A DNA stretch of 64,000 nt, taken from assembly GCF_910592395.1 (NCBI RefSeq), contig NC_088325.1:186001-250000 (forward strand), written 5' to 3'. The stretch comes from Lineus longissimus (Eukaryota; Nemertea; Pilidiophora; Heteronemertea; Lineidae). How positions within the stretch are numbered: position 1 is the stretch's first letter; every line of letters begins with the position of its first letter. Positions 1-11,570 of this stretch are shown piece by piece. The position numbers and the translations under genes were made by a program. The notes beneath the pieces are model-generated. The model saw only the letters and a program-made list of their open reading frames with translations, was not told the origin of the DNA and ran no database searches.

Positions 1-1334
1 TAGTCCAGACACTTTGCAACACCTTTCGAAAGCATTTATTCGCCGCATATTCAAAACAAGGCACGTTCCGTACACATTCTTTTGTGCCTCGAGGAATTGC
101 CGTTCAAAAACAATGCGGGGAAAAGAAAGTACAGTATTGGCAGAAATGTAGCTCCATCAATCATAAATGTCATCCACCTCAAGCTTTCTCTTGCCCATTA
201 GTACTACGGCCATGTCAGCTGAGCGTGACCTCGAACTCTATCGCTGTCTACTTGATATCGACCTCAGTTTATTGTTGCAGTCAGGCGAACCAGTCTAGAC
301 CTCATCAAGAAACGATCACATGCGATTGCACAAATGAACCATAAAATCATTATCAGCTGCATGCGTGTAGCCCCTCACCAGCTAAGGCGGCTGATTGTTT
401 ACTGCCCTTGCGATGAGAAGTGGGTGTTTACCAGCCAAGCCCAAGATCGGGTCAAACTTAGACTAATAGATCTAGCGAATCTGATAATGACTCTCCAAGG
501 ACAGATCTACAATCAAATGGTGTAAATGCACGAGACGAGACGGCTGGTTTTCGCAGACGGAGAGTTGGACGACCGGGGCACAATCTCTCCAATGACAGGT
601 GGAGGTTGTAACTCATCGTAACCAAAGGGACACTTGTTGTGTTACAGACAGGAAGAGTCCATTATTTACGTTATTTGTTATGTAGGGGTGGCACATGCAC
701 ATTCTAGATAACAAAGAAGTTGGTCAATGGACTCGTCTATCCTGTAACATAACAATACAGTTGTCCTCTCTAAACTGAGCCAAGACAGAAGACGGATATC
801 GCCGAGTTCGATATTGATATCAGGTTGCTGTGATGACCGAGTCTCGTCGCAGGTACCTGCGAAAACCAGGCCCCAAACCAGCGATTATGGTCGCATGCGA
901 TTTAGATCGCAGGTAGCTGCTTTACCCGCAGATGAGAGATCTTTTTGTCACACATAACAGCGATTATCATTACAGGTAGCAGCAAATCGCTCGTCAACGT
1001 GGCGCTTTAATGATCGTTTAAGTACAAATTTCAATCATTTCCAGTTTCACCTGTAATTTATTTAATTTAAAGATGTATGAAGATTCCCCATTAGCACCGC
1101 TGCATTAATGGCAGCCTTAACTGAGGTCGTTAAAGGATGGAAATCGTTGTCGACGTTTTCGAAATCGACGGTAAATTTGCGAGAGGAGGGTTTGTCGCTT
1201 TCTATTGAGAAATATTGACTATAGATCTTGCATGGGGAGGGAGAGGGTGGGGACATTGTAACAAGCAAGGGTACAATTGGATGATAAAAAACCCCGAGAA
1301 GTCAAGATGCATGCAAGACTCTCAAAGACTCTCA

Positions 1335-1545
1335 AATGAAGAAACATCATCAGCTTCCAAAAAATGTTGGCTTTGAAAATTTTTCAGAATTTTGAACTTA
1401 TGAAAAATATTTCTGAAGGATGAAAATATTTTTAAGTCCAAATGTTTTTTTCACTTGTTTTTTTTCTGCTTAGAATGAAGAAACATCATCAGTCCCCAAA
1501 TTTTTTGGTTTTGAAAATTTTTCAGAATTTTCTCCTGAAACGATT
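1335..1545 (+). repeat. A/T-rich dispersed repeat with an internal duplication
   Basis: The unit contains AAGAAACATCATCAG followed by a TTTTTCAGAATTTT segment, and it appears twice in succession here. The same unit, also doubled, lies in inverted orientation near 40640-40870, and a fragment lies near 28205-28255. It is a dispersed repeat of unknown class. Confidence 0.6.
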
Positions 1546-4424
1546 GGATATCTTTATATATATAAATCAGCACATTTTATTGAGACACGTTGTCACAGAT
1601 GAAAGGCTCAATTAGTACTCACCATTAGTGATTCACAGGACTAATCAATATGTCCCTTTATTCCTGTGAGATTGACGTAAACCGAGGAACCAGATTCGAT
1701 AAGTCAACAATAATTGTGGGTTTTCGTGCTTCGAATCCTGATGATGCATCAATCAGTTCTCAACGGAATCACTGATCCAATCCTACGAAAGTCAAAGGCG
1801 GTGTTCTCCGCTTGCAGCGACAATCACATTATTTCAAAGTCAAAGTGGATGTGGTATTCTTATGAATGGAAATGGTAGCTTGTATTCAAGTTGCGTAGCT
1901 GAAAAAGCAGAACAAGACAGTGAGAGAATACCGAATCGAGTCTGTGCCATATCAGAGTTGAAAGACTCTTGATATATGCAGCCAAACACGCACCTATATT
2001 CAGGTCTGTCAACTGTCATTTCATCCGCCTCTTTTCTGTACGTTGTTGGGGTTCTGCCAATGAATCGTCCCCACTTACAAAAGAAGTCAATTGCGATCGA
2101 CGGAATGGTCCAATTGCAAGCCAATATCTTGGCTCATATACCAACACCTGACTAATGCTAGCAACCGAACGTGATGTATAACGAATATAAGTCAGTTAAA
2201 AATAAAACTGCATATATTGGAGAATCGAGATATTTCAGAGAATCAACTTCGGGAAAGGTAATTGGCACAATAGTCTCTTCGTGAATGTTTTACCCGCATC
2301 GTTTTGGGCTCTAGAGCACGAAGTGTAGTTTTTATTCCTAACAATGATGCACTGGCCATCGTAAGTGGTCCATTAATCTTCTGCTCAAGGATTTAATGAG
2401 TCTCCAAACAAATATTTTTTCTCTCAAACTGCTAAATTCTAAGAGGAGTAAATGAGAAAATTGTCGACAAAATCCTATTTGCGGTGAAAGTGGCCGTCTA
2501 GTTGGTTGCAAATTATCAAATGATTGTTTGCCAAAGGCTGGTAAACGATATGATTGAATGATTGCGCCCAATCAGATCATACCTCGGCCTGACAATAAAA
2601 TCCGTTTTCTCAGTGTGGTTGTTGTGAAAAACTCCCCGATGAGGAGGTCATGTTAACAAGTCAAACACGGACGAAGACGTTTTGCTGCCACCAGCGGAGT
2701 GCACAGCAGTCAATGCCAATAGAGTCACCTGCTGAACGAATTCCGCCGTACATCTGGTAAAAAAGGAGCAGCAATTCCCCAAAGCTGTCGAAAATGGTAT
2801 CATGAATATAGTTATGAAATTATCATGATTGATAGGGTAGAGGCAGTCTCTGAGGACGGCAAGGGAAACCCGGGGTGTAATCAATCATGGTTTTGAGTGC
2901 ATTGTAGTACTGAGCAGTGTAAATGGGCATGCTTGATCGCGCTGGTGTGTTTTCGACAGGATGAAACATGCAAGTAAGGTGTGACTAAGGAAGTATCCAT
3001 GCTAACTCGTAAGAAAACAAGAGTCTGCACTGAATGTTTAAGTCAGCTATTTTTCAAGGCTCAAAAATGGCGTTTTTGATTATTTGAGGGTTAAGAAGAT
3101 GAAATAGTGCCATAAACAAGGTCGTGTTTTGAGATCATGTCTTCCCACTAAAGTCGCATCTGAAGGTAACCCGTCAAACAAGTTGAAAGAGGCAATTCCT
3201 CTTTCTGTACAAAGCTGGTAAAAATATGTTTTGTTAACATATCGTGATGGAGGGTAAGGGTTTAGTCTCAGAGGTCGGCCATGCATGCATGCCGATCCAT
3301 CGTCGTTGTGCGTATATCCATTCATCAAAGGAAAGGAGGAGAACTTAGGACTGATATCCACCGCCGATATATAAGTCGGCATGCAATGCTTGGGGACTGG
3401 GTCCAGATTCGATTAATGTATCGCCAGACCTGAGCATGCCACAGGAGGCATGATCAAAGTATCAAACCTTTGCTATCCTAAACCGACAAGAGCAAGCACA
3501 CGTAATGTGTGGAATGTGGCTCGTATGTTGAATTATTTTAGACACTGCCAATTAGCGCGAAGCCATAAAGAAGCGCTGCGGAACCAACTTATGCGAGGTA
3601 ACGAAAGTGTAGCAAGCAAATCTATCCGGAGGGTAATTTGAGGTGGATATGAGACAATGCGAACGCCCAGAGAAAGTGGGTCTCGATTCAGAATGAAAAC
3701 AATCGCGGAGACTCAGATCGTAAGACGAGAGTAAAATACGAATCGCCATTGCAGTCTGGTAAATTCTACTAGCTGGAATCTAATGGGGAACGCTGTGGAA
3801 ACAATGAATGATATGGAAAGGAATTCTGGCAAGCAAATTGCATCCGGAGGGTAATAAAAAAGATTGGCGCGGATATGAGACAATGGGACCAACCGGGGAG
3901 AGTAGGTTTCGATGCGGATGGAATACAACAATTCAATTTTAAGAGTGGAAGTCTCGATCACAAATTGCAATTACAACCATGCAAATGACAGAGCTAATTA
4001 AAGTTGGAACCAATTTAAGTGTTTGGAACATCTTATCTGCGGCAGTCAAAAGCCCCGAGGGAACCCGATGATGGTAATAATGATAATGAGAAATTTGCAG
4101 CCATTATAATTGCCACATAAAAAAATTCAAATTCAGATGAAAACATCTTAGGCAAACTTCAGCAATGAATGTTGGTGAAGTAACGCTTTTCAGCTTGGTC
4201 TGGTCACGGACGTTTATTCAAAGTGTGACTCGCCTTCAAAGGGACAACTTGGGCGTGGGATTTAACAGCCAGGATGAGTAATACCCCTGCTTGACATCAT
4301 GTGTCGCCACTTCTTTTATCACATCAATGCTGATCTCTAGTGCTGAATTTCACCAGTGATGCGAGGCAGTTGGACATGGCTTGTGAATTTCAAACAGGCC
4401 AAATGTTACAGCCCTTTCTGGTGC

Positions 4425-4975
4425 ATTGTTTGTTGAAGTTCAATGATTTTTCAATGATCCTGTTTGGAGAAGTTACGGTCCTGCCGGAAGCCATCTTTGT
4501 ATGAAAAACCAACATATCTCATGCCTTTGTTGGTCCTTTAACTGCCTATTATGGCAAGATCGCCCCAGTACCTTACGCTACAGACTAAACTAAACTAAAC
4601 CAAACATTCGAGACCTGACAAAGAGCCTATCAATGTTATTTACACACACTCTAATACACATAATTCATATTTACATCCAAATTAACTACATAAAAAGTCT
4701 ATAAATTATATAAAGTTCTAGGTCGATGTGATAGTGACAATTTGCTGCATTATGCAAATATAGGAAAAGTTTATTGCCGAGATTCATGACAATAGGCAAG
4801 TATGTTGGCAAGATTTATGAAGAACTACGAAGGCCGATGTATGTAAATTCATTTTCTCGACATATTTTTCCAAAAAGATTCTCCTTTCCTCACGGTCCTG
4901 CAGGAAGCCGTCTTCGTATCAAAAAACCAACGCATCTCACTCCCCTGCTTGATTGTCCCCTAAGAATATCGCGAA
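4425..4975 (+). repeat. Two copies of a short dispersed repeat
   Basis: A block reading roughly GGTCCTGCNGGAAGCC, followed by an AAAAACCAAC and TCTCA segment, occurs near 4470-4535 and 4890-4960. A third copy is at about 38655-38715, inside intron 2 of IgSF gene B. The ORF over the second copy (4774-5007) is therefore probably not a gene. Class unknown. Confidence 0.45.
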
Positions 4976-5151
4976 AGACTGCAGCCCTGATTGGTATCAA
5001 CAAGTGAAGAGATGAATCTTCTGATTTTTAGGTTCAACAACCTCTGGTGAACAACCATGGTCTCACGTATGCAAGACGTCCATCGGTCATACACGGTTGC
5101 GATGGCAACAAATCAACTGATTTAGAGATAAATCGGCGTGCTCTGACCATA

Positions 5152-5190
5152 ACGATGACTACGACGATGATGATGATGTCGATGACGACA
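5152..5190 (+). repeat. GAT/GAC-rich microsatellite
   Basis: Short imperfect trinucleotide run of GAT and GAC units, intergenic. Confidence 0.6.
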
Positions 5191-6917
5191 TTTTAGCTTT
5201 TTGGGGCACTTCCTATACATTCGGTGGTTTGATTTCACTATAAGCAGCTTTGAAAAATTGCCATCATTTCCCAATTTTTTTCGGTCACCTTTTATAACAG
5301 GTAAAGTCTGTGTTTTTCACCAAACACCCACTATCGATTTCCGATCAGTAGGGGAATCATACAATGATATGAATAAATCATTGCATTGATCTGCAGCGAA
5401 CTATTGTTGTTTTATCTATTAAGCTTTTATTGCTTTCATTGAAATTTCAGTTTAAACGACAACATCTCGGGTATCATCCAGGTACATGTAGCAATGGCTT
5501 GAATCAGGCAGCCGATCAGAGGTTAAGTCAGGGAATGTCCCGAGTCATGTGTCCACGTGAGTGATTGGTATTTACCCAGGGAACCAATGGAATCGGATCG
5601 GGGTCGAGCACACCGACCTGGCCCGATCCACTACAGCAGATCAGGGCCAAGTTCAATGGGCTAGAGGTCGAGGCTGCCTGGGGCCACAGGCCACGACGAG
5701 TCACAACCGCGGAAATTCCGGATCACACATCGTAACCTTGTTGATACCTCTGCATTTTTATAGCACTACTCGTGCTAACATAGCGACTGTGGCTTGAACC
5801 ATTCCGAATCATCAGTGAGAAGACTGTTAATGGGTGACATCTAACATAACCGTCACTTTCTTGTTTCATCATCATCATGAAGGTTTACTACCGTTTTCCG
5901 GCCTTTCACCGCTAAACTTAGAAAATAGAAATAGTGCGCGCGAAATCATGGAGGTGGTAATAATTTGTGAGTTAGGGTAGAATGGCTTCCCTTAAAACTG
6001 TGATTTTAGGCCCAACATTCGACTATAAGATTATACGTCACTTGGGCATGATAAAGTTTAATCTTCAATGATACATCGTAGCTTCACCGCGAATCAGTAA
6101 ACCGAGGGGGACTCGCACTACACGTGTAGATTTGTAATCGATCGCCTCACAGATGGCAGCACCTCGAAAAGAGATGATCTGTCATGTCTGCCATGTTTTC
6201 ATGACGTCACTTGCACGCGCAGAAGCAATGCAGACATCACGTGATCATAACAAATGCTCTACGCCAATCTGCGGCCAACTACGGCGGTTACCAATGGCTA
6301 TGGCTGTATAATACGGGATAGGGTATGGAATACGGGTTTTGTACTCGCACTATGAAGTGGGAGCTTCTGCACTTGGAGACCAGATTATGACGTCCCGGGG
6401 TGGTGTCTTGACGTGGTGCCGTTATTTTAGGCTCTGCGTCAAACGCCAGTCGTCGGTGTCATTATTATTAAAACCAGCGATGGCGAGTATCAGGATGAGA
6501 CGCGAGCAATTCATTCATACTCTAATGCAGTACTGGTTTGCATGTGAACACAGCGCCTCATTTTCACAGAAGCAGCCGGATTTCTTTCGCTTTAGAAATG
6601 AACGGTGATCGAGTTGTACGTGTTGTGTTGGAGCATTCCGTTTTTGTTCCCCATACATCGCAGTTCAAAGAACTTAGGCGGAGCCAAATGAATGGTCTTT
6701 TGTCTTTTAACAAAGCCCGCACGCACCTAGGCCTAAATTTCCATTGTTCTACAGCCTTATCAAAGGGTGACAAGGGCAAATATTTCAGGTTGGTCGAAAG
6801 GCCGAGACCGGTAAGTGCAAAATGTACGTAATGAGCGACCCGCCAGAACGGTGTGATTCCTTAGGCACTGGCCAATCTATTATCCATGCACCCAACTGCA
6901 CTTTTTCTTAATTATAG

Positions 6918-7203
6918 TGACTGTTTATACACATCTGATGAGGAAAAAACAAGAATGAGCGGTTCATATACATTCGAGAGAATCGTGTTAGATATGGCCA
7001 TAACACACCCAGACGACGGCACCAGAGATGTCATTTCACGCCTAGCATGTGCCATCTTATGCATCGAATCAAACTGTTGGACAATAAATGTCCGCATTGC
7101 CGATGAAAACGTAGCGTGCCAGTTTAGTAAGATGGAGGGAACTTGCATGGAAAAGGAGGAGGATGCAGTTTTTTGTCCTGGATTCTGCATGTACCAGAGG
7201 AAG
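6918..7203 (+). CDS. Candidate exon encoding a PAN/apple-like domain (partial gene)
   Basis: The reading frame is open from a plausible acceptor (AG at 6916-6917) to a plausible donor (GT at 7204-7205), giving about 95 residues. The spacing of cysteines is what one expects of a PAN/apple fold: a CAILC motif, then an isolated Cys before Trp (NCW), then a Cys after a short loop (VACQF), followed by further cysteines toward the exon end. PAN domains mediate protein or carbohydrate binding in extracellular proteins. I found no partner exons on either side, so this may be one exon of a gene with long introns or an orphan fragment. No signal peptide is visible. Identification rests on cysteine pattern only. 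Confidence 0.4.
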
Positions 7204-7715
7204 GTATACTTCTCTCAGTTTATCCTTTGCATGAACCAAACGTTTTGTTGACTTCTTCTCCACCCCTCCCTGACTTCGCACGGAATAGTACAGAGGCGAA
7301 ACTCAAAATAAGCTGGATAAGTTTTTTAAATCATTTCATCTTAGAGACAAGCATCCTCCTCATGCAGGTAGGGAATGATAATTAGAATATCAGTTCGATA
7401 GGAATTGGTTCTGGACCGGGTAATAACGCCCTAAAAGACATTTTATACGTTGGGCAGAATCTTGTTAAGTTTTGATCAAGAGCTACAGGTTTCAAATGTT
7501 TCATGGGCCCCGCAACTCAGTGAGTGCATAACCCGCTAAAGATCTTGTCCGGATCGATAAAACTCCCCCATTTTTATAAGAATTTCTTTGATTTCCCTTA
7601 ATGAAAGAGCCTGACGAGTATTACCTTTAAACTCCACACACGGGTACCACTGCGTCCCCCAATACTGGTCAAAGGTGACGCCTGGCATTTTGATAAAAGG
7701 TCCGGCCGGATTATC

Positions 7716-8594
7716 ATGTTACAACTACCAACCGCCACGCCATATTATACTGTACTGGTTTATAAACTTAACGGCAAATCTTATAGTATTCAACACAAAA
7801 CGACTTTCTATAAAACATTTTCAACGGCTAAAATATTTTCCGAAGCAAGCTTTAAGCACTTTGTCATGTTTTACATTAGCCAGAAACAGAACTACTTTTT
7901 ATTCCTCTATGATCTTAGGCTAGGTATTTTCCCAGGACAAGTCGTTGTTCGCGGGACTTTTCCTTGCTTCGGGCGAGCTAATGCTGACGACATAGAGGTA
8001 AACACTGGGTTTTCAGATACAGTAGTCATATTCTGTATGGACCGGCGTCGTGTAAAAGGCATGATATATGACTCGGAAGAACATAACAAAACTGGAAGTC
8101 TTCACCTTATCCTTAAGAATGGCATTACTCTCCCATTAGTGACGAAACCAAGTAACATTTTCATCATCGGTGGAGATGTATACCATGACGCCTACAGGAA
8201 TGGACCAAGGCGTGGTGGCTATTACGTATGCGTGTACCGAAAGAAAAACATGTATAAACCTGCTTTTTATCTGGTGAGGTCTATGGGAATTCGGATCCAC
8301 AAATACCAGTTAATGTTTAACCCTCGGGATCGGTTCATCTTCTGGACTCGCTTCCCCGGACCCGTGACCATCGTGATGAAGGAAACGTGCCATTCGCGGC
8401 TAGGGCTGCTTAAAAAGGGATCTGGTAAAACGACATACACGGAACTGCGGGCAACAATCTATCCACGAAACAACGACAACTGCCCATATTACATGTTCGA
8501 CCCGTCTGATGGGTCCCTTGTACATCTGATAGAACAAAAGAAAGCAGCCACATCCTCGCTTATTGCAGCTAAAATATACACGAGAAAAGAATGA
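7716..8594 (+). CDS. Uncharacterised uninterrupted ORF, 292 aa
   Basis: A 292-codon ORF in a region where random frames rarely exceed 100 codons. I do not recognise the family. The protein is basic and rich in Tyr, Phe and alternating hydrophobic residues, suggesting beta structure; there is no obvious signal peptide, TM helix or zinc motif. Features that can be seen are a Gly-rich GGDVYHD motif, an RRGGYYVCVYRKK stretch, and a basic C-terminus. The start at 7716 is the first Met in frame and could be too far upstream. A second long ORF of similar character begins 353 bp downstream on the same strand, so the two may be a gene pair or a captured element. Possible origins include a lineage-restricted gene or a remnant of a large DNA virus; neither is shown by the sequence. 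Confidence 0.55.
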   Translation: MLQLPTATPYYTVLVYKLNGKSYSIQHKTTFYKTFSTAKIFSEASFKHFVMFYISQKQNYFLFLYDLRLGIFPGQVVVRGTFPCFGRANADDIEVNTGFSDTVVIFCMDRRRVKGMIYDSEEHNKTGSLHLILKNGITLPLVTKPSNIFIIGGDVYHDAYRNGPRRGGYYVCVYRKKNMYKPAFYLVRSMGIRIHKYQLMFNPRDRFIFWTRFPGPVTIVMKETCHSRLGLLKKGSGKTTYTELRATIYPRNNDNCPYYMFDPSDGSLVHLIEQKKAATSSLIAAKIYTRKE

Positions 8595-8947
8595 GATGGG
8601 TTGATCGGGACTTACATGCTGTAGCTCGACTCAGTCACTTGTAATAGTTTTCATTATATTTTCTCGTGGCTCATGTATATATAGATAAACATTGCCGTAC
8701 TGCAGATATCATGAAAGCAAATTCACCAAAAGGCATCATTTAAAGTATTTGTGCCTGAGTCTATGCAACATCATTGTCGAGAATTATACGGTATTCAGTG
8801 CGAATTCAGTGCCTGGTGTCAGATAGTCGAACTAGAAATACCCAAGGGATTGAGGAAAGAAATCCAGATGGACGGATAACGTCATCTTTTGCTATTTTAT
8901 AGGTTTTTTCCGTTCTCAAATACCGCCCCGGTTCTATTCTTCTGTTC

Positions 8948-9949
8948 ATGCCACCTATTGGGAGAAACAAAAATGACTTAGATGTCCGATTCCATCCAAC
9001 TCGGTCACTGATCTTTGTAATTTATACAGACGCACCAGTACCATGGACACGATGCATTGTGTACAGGAGGTCTCAAAAAGATGACACCTACCGCATCCTT
9101 TACAACTTTTCTTATTATATTCCAATGAACTTCAACTCTCTTCAGAAACAACGCCAGTTCGACGGAACGCGTCAATTCATCTATTTTCTCGCAGCTCAAT
9201 TTATAATAAATTATCCTCGGTCGCCGGGGGCGTCAGGTTTTGACAAAACTGTGGCGATGTGCGATTTTTCCGTGGGAAAGCTAACAGGACGTTTGAACAT
9301 TCCATCCGGAGACAAATGTACCACTGGCAGGATAGAGTTGTACACGACAGACATGATCGCCTTCACCTCATTTTGCCTGTCGAAAAGTGATAAACAGAAG
9401 ATGAGTGTGACCTTATACGCCGGCCTCTGGAGCAAACAGGAGGATGTGTTAGTCTGTGAATTGGTTCGCAACACCACAAAGGTTATTCGCATTGGGGAGA
9501 GAAATACTGGTTTTTTCCCCTTCACGCATGAATTTGACGCGGGTGTGGCAGTTTTAAACCCAATCTCTATAAAGTTTGTCATCTACCGGAACCTCCACAA
9601 AGGGCTCACGATAGAAAAGCTGTGCACATTTTCAGTGTCCAGATTTATCAGTCTGATTTACACAGTGAATCGTCACTCCGGAATCTTCCTAGCAAATGCA
9701 CATTCATATTTTTTTATAAACGGCTTCAAAATAAATTGCTTTTCTGAAAGATCGCTGAAAATTGTTATGAAATGTAACACTGTTAAAAGATTTCCCATCG
9801 AAATACCCGGATTGACTCAGAATGATAGGAGTCAGTTCAAGGCGCATATGGTGGCCATTGATCAGCAGTGGAATGTACTGCAGATACACCGTCGCCAAGA
9901 ATTGGAAAGCTTTTCATATATCGGTGTAAAATCGTACAGAAGAATATGA
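8948..9949 (+). CDS. Uncharacterised uninterrupted ORF, 333 aa
   Basis: A 333-codon ORF with no internal GT-AG intron needed. I do not recognise the product. It is basic and rich in Phe, Ile and Tyr, with alternating hydrophobic segments suggesting beta strands, and seven or so scattered cysteines. No signal peptide or clear TM segment is visible. It lies on the same strand as, and just downstream of, the 292-aa ORF and has a similar composition; I see only weak, unconvincing local resemblance between them. Lack of introns contrasts with the multi-exon genes elsewhere in the window and would fit a retrocopy, a viral remnant or an exon of a larger gene. Confidence 0.55.
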   Translation: MPPIGRNKNDLDVRFHPTRSLIFVIYTDAPVPWTRCIVYRRSQKDDTYRILYNFSYYIPMNFNSLQKQRQFDGTRQFIYFLAAQFIINYPRSPGASGFDKTVAMCDFSVGKLTGRLNIPSGDKCTTGRIELYTTDMIAFTSFCLSKSDKQKMSVTLYAGLWSKQEDVLVCELVRNTTKVIRIGERNTGFFPFTHEFDAGVAVLNPISIKFVIYRNLHKGLTIEKLCTFSVSRFISLIYTVNRHSGIFLANAHSYFFINGFKINCFSERSLKIVMKCNTVKRFPIEIPGLTQNDRSQFKAHMVAIDQQWNVLQIHRRQELESFSYIGVKSYRRI

Positions 9950-10149
9950 AAACCATCGGCAAAAGGGACATTATAAAAGAAGCTTCGAGAGGCTAGGTAG
10001 GTCAGATTAAGTTACACCATGTCGCCGATAGGTGTATCTGCTATCTCGCAGTACGTCGTTACACAAAGTAGCCAAAAGGTGTCTACTTAATCGGCACTAT
10101 TTACCTTCGTACGAAGAATTCATTCATCACAAAGTCACTTTGCTGTCGG

Positions 10150-10215
10150 AGTGGCAACATCAGCGTCTGTCACCTCGGAGGTCCTGGGTTCGAAACCCGG
10201 TCGGTCACGGTACAT
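10150..10215 (+). repeat. tRNA-like fragment, probable SINE piece
   Basis: A pol III B-box-like GGTTCGAAACC sits in a stem-loop (CTGGG/CCCGG) that matches a tRNA T-arm, followed by an acceptor-like GTCGGTCAC. The 5' half does not fold into an acceptor and D-arm, so this is a tRNA-derived repeat rather than a functional tRNA. Confidence 0.4.
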
Positions 10216-10852
10216 TCATATGAAAGAGAAGGCGGCTCTCTTCGACAGCGTAGGTCTACCCTAGGGTCTCCGGATGACGCACTCAACTCTCAACTCAATT
10301 TCGAATCACTCAGTCAAACCAGAGCCAGTTCCACAGCTGTGCATGTCCTCTACAGACCTCCAGTTCGACCCCTAGCATCCACTTATAGCCCCCTTCTAAT
10401 GACAACATTATCGTGATTGTACATGGCCACATTGTGATAGGAGACAACCTAAGCCGTACATTATCAACAGCGAATGTATTATTCATCGTCGCCAGGAAAT
10501 TGGAAATTATTCATAAGTGGTGTTAAAAAAACTTCAGCTTAGCTTAACCCGTTGTAATATTTTTGGATGTTTTTGATTGTGAGTGATTCTCTCATTGTTT
10601 GTGAAAGATAGAATTGATACACTTTTCTGTGTGTCCCCATAATAAGTCTAGAGGGAGGTTTTTCATAACGACCGATCAATCACAACCGACAGCTTACTGA
10701 CTACCCGCTTAATGGACCAATGGGAGCCAAGAAACGGGCAGTGGATGCTGAATAGGAAAGGTACGAGTCTCATATTCAGAATGGAAGCAACATCAAATCA
10801 ACACAAGCTCTCCTGATTTCCTCAAAACAAAAGACGCAATTCATGAAGTGTT

Positions 10853-10997
10853 TTTCAGATAGATCTGGCCAAAGGTACTTGGCTCACCTCTTTATTTGAC
10901 ATCGTGAAAGAGTATTGGTTAGGTCTCATCTAGAGTTGTGTAACACCAGTGATCTGGTCACATTCCTAAGTTAAAGAGAGTACCTCAGGCCAGAACG
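10853..10997 (+). mobile_element. MITE-like element, copy 1
   Basis: Ends carry an imperfect inverted repeat, TGGCCAAAGGTACTT at the left and AGTACCTCAGGCCA at the right. Two further copies are at 26831-27063 and, inverted, 54949-55212. This copy is internally shorter than the others. Non-autonomous DNA transposon is the likely class. Confidence 0.5.
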
Positions 10998-11414
10998 ATA
11001 TAAATACAACTTTACAAAGAGGAGAAATGGTCGACTTACGGAATCACGGAATCACGGAACCAAGGAATCACGACATAACCACGAATACTGATATTATTTC
11101 TTCGTCAGCAGTAAACGGTCAATCCTCCGAAGCGAGGAGAGACGCACTCGCTCTCTGACGCGTTCAATATCACCTACACCTTCCAACACACCACAAGTCT
11201 CATGCTGCACCAATTTCATCTATAATGGATAGTAACCACATATCCTACGGCAGGGAAAATTCAACACTTATGCGGCTACATTGATGTGGAAAGTATATCT
11301 AGTAATGAACTGATTTTAGTAAGAGATCGAAGCGAGTTACGGTATCCGCACCCACTCTGACTGCGTTAGTTTAAGAACTCGACGATACAACTCATGCGCT
11401 ACAATCTGAGCATT

Positions 11415-11570
11415 TTTGATCGGTACCCATTTATACACCTGGGTGGAGTAAGGCAAGTTTGACAAGGAAACATGCCTGAAGCCTCACGCAGACTGTGGGA
11501 TTCGAACCAGGGACTTCTGCACCGCAACTGGTCCACAGCGGCTCCTACCTCCCAATAGGAGGCGATGATT
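11415..11570 (-). repeat. tRNA-derived SINE-like element
   Basis: Read on the minus strand, an A-box-like region (TGGACCAGTTGCGG) and a B-box (GGTTCGAATCC) are followed by a body containing CCACCCAGGTGTATAAATGG. Head plus unrelated body is SINE architecture; I cannot assign the superfamily. Confidence 0.5.

Larger units (their letters stand above)
1..6900. other. Gene-free stretch with dispersed repeats
   Basis: I see no ORF with domain-like composition or a convincing splice-site set here; the open frames are short and look random. The visible content is repetitive: an A/T-rich dispersed repeat near 1335-1545, a repeat related to other copies in the window near 840-1010, two copies of a short repeat at 4425-4535 and 4880-4975, and a GAT/GAC-rich microsatellite near 5152-5190. 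Confidence 0.5.

Noticed and set aside
4774-5007. 77-aa ORF
   Set aside because: It covers a dispersed repeat also found at 4470 and 38655.
6538-6831. 97-aa ORF upstream of the PAN-like exon
   Set aside because: It includes a segment shared with the repeat near 18470-18555 and shows no protein-like pattern.
9005-9582. Minus-strand ORFs opposite the 333-aa ORF
   Set aside because: Shadows of the longer plus-strand frame.
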